From the NCBI RefSeq assembly GCF_040958095.1, contig NC_091173.1:15625530-15689529 (forward strand): a stretch of 64,000 nt of DNA, read 5' to 3'. Position 1 is the first letter of the stretch. The number at the start of each line of letters is the position of its first letter. Both the position numbers and the translations under genes were made by a program. Of this stretch, positions 61,127-64,000 are shown piece after piece. The notes under the pieces were generated by a model, which was given only the letters and a program-made list of their open reading frames with translations, made no database searches and was not told the origin of the DNA. This DNA is from Procambarus clarkii (Eukaryota > Arthropoda > Malacostraca > Decapoda > Cambaridae).

Positions 61127-61815
61127 GTGACGATAATCTCCTTCAAGAGATTGAGCCTGCTCTTCCCTCCTAAATTCGTCGCTATATACAACTAATATGG
61201 AAGAAATATCCAACAAATAAAACTCCAAGGTTTGCCAGAGAGCAAACGTATTCGCACCAGGAACACCTGCTCCACCTCGAACAGCCAAACTACCTGTCCG
61301 TCGCCTGCTCATCGCTGATTGGCTGCGTGTCCAGTTGCACCTGCCCTCCACCCGCCACACTACCTGATGTCTGGGGCCACACGACCTACAGACCTCAGAA
61401 TATCCAGTGCTTTCAACAAGTTAACGTCTCGTTGGTAGACTAAGCTCTGGCTTATGTGTACTAAGAGAGGTGGCAGCTTAAAGCCAATATTCCTGCACCT
61501 ATTCTGATTGTATATTGTTCACTTGTTATTACTCACTTGTCTTAACGTAACTTTTCATTTTGTCATTTGATTATTCTTATTACTTTGATTGATTTTATGA
61601 TACGAATTTTATGTCCATTTTATTCATGTTTTGCTTTTCTAACGTAATTAAAATCTCATTGTTAAATTTACTTGTGTTTTGTGTGTCTTCCCATTACCTT
61701 ACCACAGACGAAGTTCCAGATTTTCAATTTTTTGTTTCTATATGTGACGAGGCCATACCCCTAGCTTTTGAAACAGCCGAACACCAACGCGTTACCGTCA
61801 CTACATATATATATA
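61127..61815 (+). mobile_element. Possible old LTR-type fragment, fossil
   Basis: Begins TGTGACGATAATCTCC and resembles the opening of 19504-19880. It contains AATAAA and no coding part that I recognise. Extent and family are uncertain; it looks old. Confidence 0.3.
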
Positions 61816-61954
61816 TATATATGTATGTATATATATATATTTGTTTTATTTAAACTTTATTAAAAAAAAGTTACATATCCATTCTGTATCACCTCACCCT
61901 AAGCGATTATAAGCCTTGGCATTGCATGTACAACTTGTCTTTGAAAATGTTTGT

Positions 61955-62120
61955 TTTGTATTGTATTGTATTGTATTGTATATTAATGTTTTTCTTGCCC
62001 GAAACGCATTGCGTAATAGTGGCTTTAGGCATTGTATGTACTAGCTCTATCTATATATCAATCCATTAATGTAACATCACTTGTATGTATATACCTTACC
62101 TGAATAAACATCTGAATGTA
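61955..62120 (+). repeat. Family B LINE 3' end
   Basis: CTTGCCCGAAACGCATTGCG, AATAGTGGCTTTAGGCATTG and TATACCTTACCTGAATAAAC. Plus orientation, with a (GTATT)n tract just before it. Confidence 0.8.
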
Positions 62121-62553
62121 AGACTGCTACTTGCGAAACGCTTCCCTAGGCGTCAGACAATAAATAAAGTGCGAAAATTAATTTTGGAGTTAATTTTTCA
62201 ACTACCCTCGACAGTGAAGAAAAACATAAGAAATATTGAAAAGATTCGGGTTAGAACCATTAATCTTACCCTTTCGGTCATATTCAACAACAAACTTTTA
62301 CAAGAAAGACTGCTACTAAAATATACGAATATATATATAATCATATATATATATATATGGTTAATAGAGTGCGTTAATGTCATCGTTAATGAAAGGCAAA
62401 TGGTGCCAGTTAACAATTACATATTAATACAAATAATAATTTAGAAAAATAGTAAATCTCATTTCATGTTTCGCTTATGTCGTGCCAGTTTATTTGAAGG
62501 ATATGATGAGGATAACACCAAAAGACATCAACTAATCAAAGCAGTATAGTCTA
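62121..62553. other. AT-rich stretch without recognised content
   Basis: A 119-codon open stretch overlaps it, but it shows no family features, runs into a TATATA tract and is probably chance. Confidence 0.5.
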
Positions 62554-62673
62554 GCAGTGTGGCACTGTACTACCCTAGCTAGCGCAGTGTGGCACTGTAC
62601 TACCCTAGCTAGCGCAGTGTGGCACTGTACTAGCCTAGCTAGCACAGTGTGGCACTGTACTAGCCTAGCTAGC
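62554..62673. repeat. 30-bp minisatellite, 4 units
   Basis: Unit GCAGTGTGGCACTGTACTAC plus CCTAGCTAGC, repeated four times with single-base differences. The unit holds a CTAGCTAG palindrome and a CAGTG/CACTG pair. Confidence 0.95.
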
Positions 62674-63189
62674 AGCCAGAAAGTTTGAGATATGTTGATA
62701 ACGTCGATGATTATAGTTACCGACAGCTGTCAACCGTAATCATATCTGCTGCTGAATTTTATTATTATATCAGTCGATCCATTTTTAACACCTAACAAAT
62801 TACTCTTTCCTCAACAGAGTCACTGGAGGCGCTTATTGGATACTTTATTTGAATTGTTATATTCAGGTCTCTTAATTTTTTAGCCTTTCTTTAGAAGCAA
62901 ATGCTCGCTCACGGAATTTCTATAAAATATATACTCCATGTTCCATTTTCTAGCGTGCCATTGGAAGAATTCCGATGGTACAAAACTAACTTTTTAAAAT
63001 TCAACAGTCCATTTTTTTACGTTTGACTAAAAGTTGCTAGAAATACTATCCTTTTTGGACGATGGATTCACTTTAGATCATATATGTACTATAAAGAGAG
63101 CAATCTTCATGGAAAATATAATGGTTATTCCGCTGTACAAAGGTTTAAAGCCCCTCCATCTGGACTACTGTTTCCAAGCATGGAGACAT
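62674..63189. other. AT-rich stretch without recognised content
   Basis: No gene or repeat was recognised, only weak LINE-like text near 63140-63185. Confidence 0.5.
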
Positions 63190-63300
63190 TAGTTTAGTTT
63201 AGTTCATTTATTATGGACCCGATACCCATCTTGTGGGCGGTAGTGGAAAGGGTTACAGAGGCACATAATGGGCTCAGGGACTGAACCCCACAATTACCAT
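63190..63300 (-). repeat. Family C LINE 3' end
   Basis: TTATTATGGACCCGATACCC, GGGCGGTAGTGGAAAGGGTT and GGGACTGAACCCCACAATT. Confidence 0.8.
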
Positions 63301-63344
63301 CAGAAGTTCATATATCTGCTTTTGAATAAGTTCAACTCAGAGTG

Positions 63345-64000
63345 GTTAGTTTAGTTCATTTATTATGCACCCCATACCCATCTTGTAGGCGGTAGTGGAA
63401 AGTGTTACAGAGGCACATAATGGATTCAGGAACTGAACCTCACAATTCATTTAGCTAAGCAAGTTACAATCTTGATGAGCTAGTTACAAAATTCAGTATA
63501 AGACGTCACATCATCAATGGGTTCGAGATCAACCATAAGTACAGTTTCTAAATTAAGCAACTGACATATGTGGAGAGCTAGTGTCACAATTGATATGTTT
63601 GCCCTGCACACCGCCCCCCCCCCATCCAGTGGGCAGCGGTGGGTAGGTTACAATAACTTAGTTATTACCTACAGTTAGCAAACTGGGGATATTTGGCTAA
63701 GATTTCTGGTAGCAGATCATTTTGAATGAAATATTTACACATCGTTGGAACATTTGTTATATAATTGTCTCTGAATTCGCGTATACTTTTCGCACTCCAT
63801 CACATAGTGACGTAGGATGTGCGAATAATTTTGCTGACACAGTTTACATTTGGTCAGGTCTACATCAGCAAATAATGAGAATTCCCAGAGATACTTGTAA
63901 CCGACTCCAAGCCGAGCAATAGTAACATCTAGAAGTCTGCTGATTTTATTGGATGAACCATAGATGTGTGGCTCCTCTTGCATGATAGTATGATGATAGA
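63345..64000 (-). mobile_element. Family C LINE with RNase H C-terminal part, continuing past the window
   Basis: The same 3' UTR as at 40620-40930, then a minus frame 63735-63983 with EPHIYGSSNKISRLLDVT, GYKYLWEFSLFADVDLT and a CQQNYSHILRHYVMEC knuckle. It runs off the right edge. Confidence 0.85.

Noticed and set aside
62085-62444. A 119-codon open frame as a small host gene
   Set aside because: It starts inside a LINE tail, runs into a TATATA tract and shows no domain, splice or codon evidence.

Overview
The window looks like malacostracan crustacean DNA, most likely a decapod such as a crayfish or lobster. This is inferred from AT-rich introns of several kilobases, canonical GT-AG splice sites, long (AT)n tracts, and tRNA-derived SINE and CR1/L2-like LINE sequences of the kind I associate with decapod genomes. 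No search was run. Five host genes can be assembled exon by exon with matching splice phases. Nearly everything else is transposon debris.

Layout, left to right. (1) 1473-21837, minus: microsomal cytochrome b5, 4 coding exons, 140 aa, with a 15 kb first intron full of SINEs, LINE remnants and short retroposons. (2) 21838-23530: divergent intergenic region, moderately CpG-rich near both genes, probably a bidirectional promoter. (3) 23533-23643, plus: OST4, the 36-aa oligosaccharyltransferase subunit. (4) 24176-29721, plus: ZMAT5 (U11/U12-20K), 3 coding exons, 174 aa, starting only about 530 bp after OST4. (5) 30900-37404, minus: a 249-aa C-factor/sniffer-like short-chain dehydrogenase, 5 exons. 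(6) 37411-42779: LINE and SINE graveyard with three-level nesting. (7) 42780-59619, minus: a TRPA-type ankyrin-repeat channel gene, 9 coding exons giving one 1110-aa frame, with an unusually short pore loop. (8) 59620-64000: SINE, LINE, minisatellite and satellite-like repeats.

The host genes are not an operon. Cytochrome b5 and OST4 both act at the ER membrane, ZMAT5 is a minor-spliceosome protein, the dehydrogenase is a cytosolic NADP-type enzyme, and the channel is a sensory-type membrane protein.

The most interesting signal is a set of very short, tail-less, hairpin-rich insertions of about 44 to 222 bp, each bounded by a perfect 10-13 bp direct repeat. They fall into at least three sequence groups. 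One lies inside a coding exon of the TRPA gene and adds exactly 18 codons in frame, so the target duplication reads as PSK on both sides. I found no LINE in the window that obviously shares their ends. Second in interest is the TRPA pore, where S5 and S6 are separated by only about 22 residues and the usual glycine-acidic filter motif is absent.
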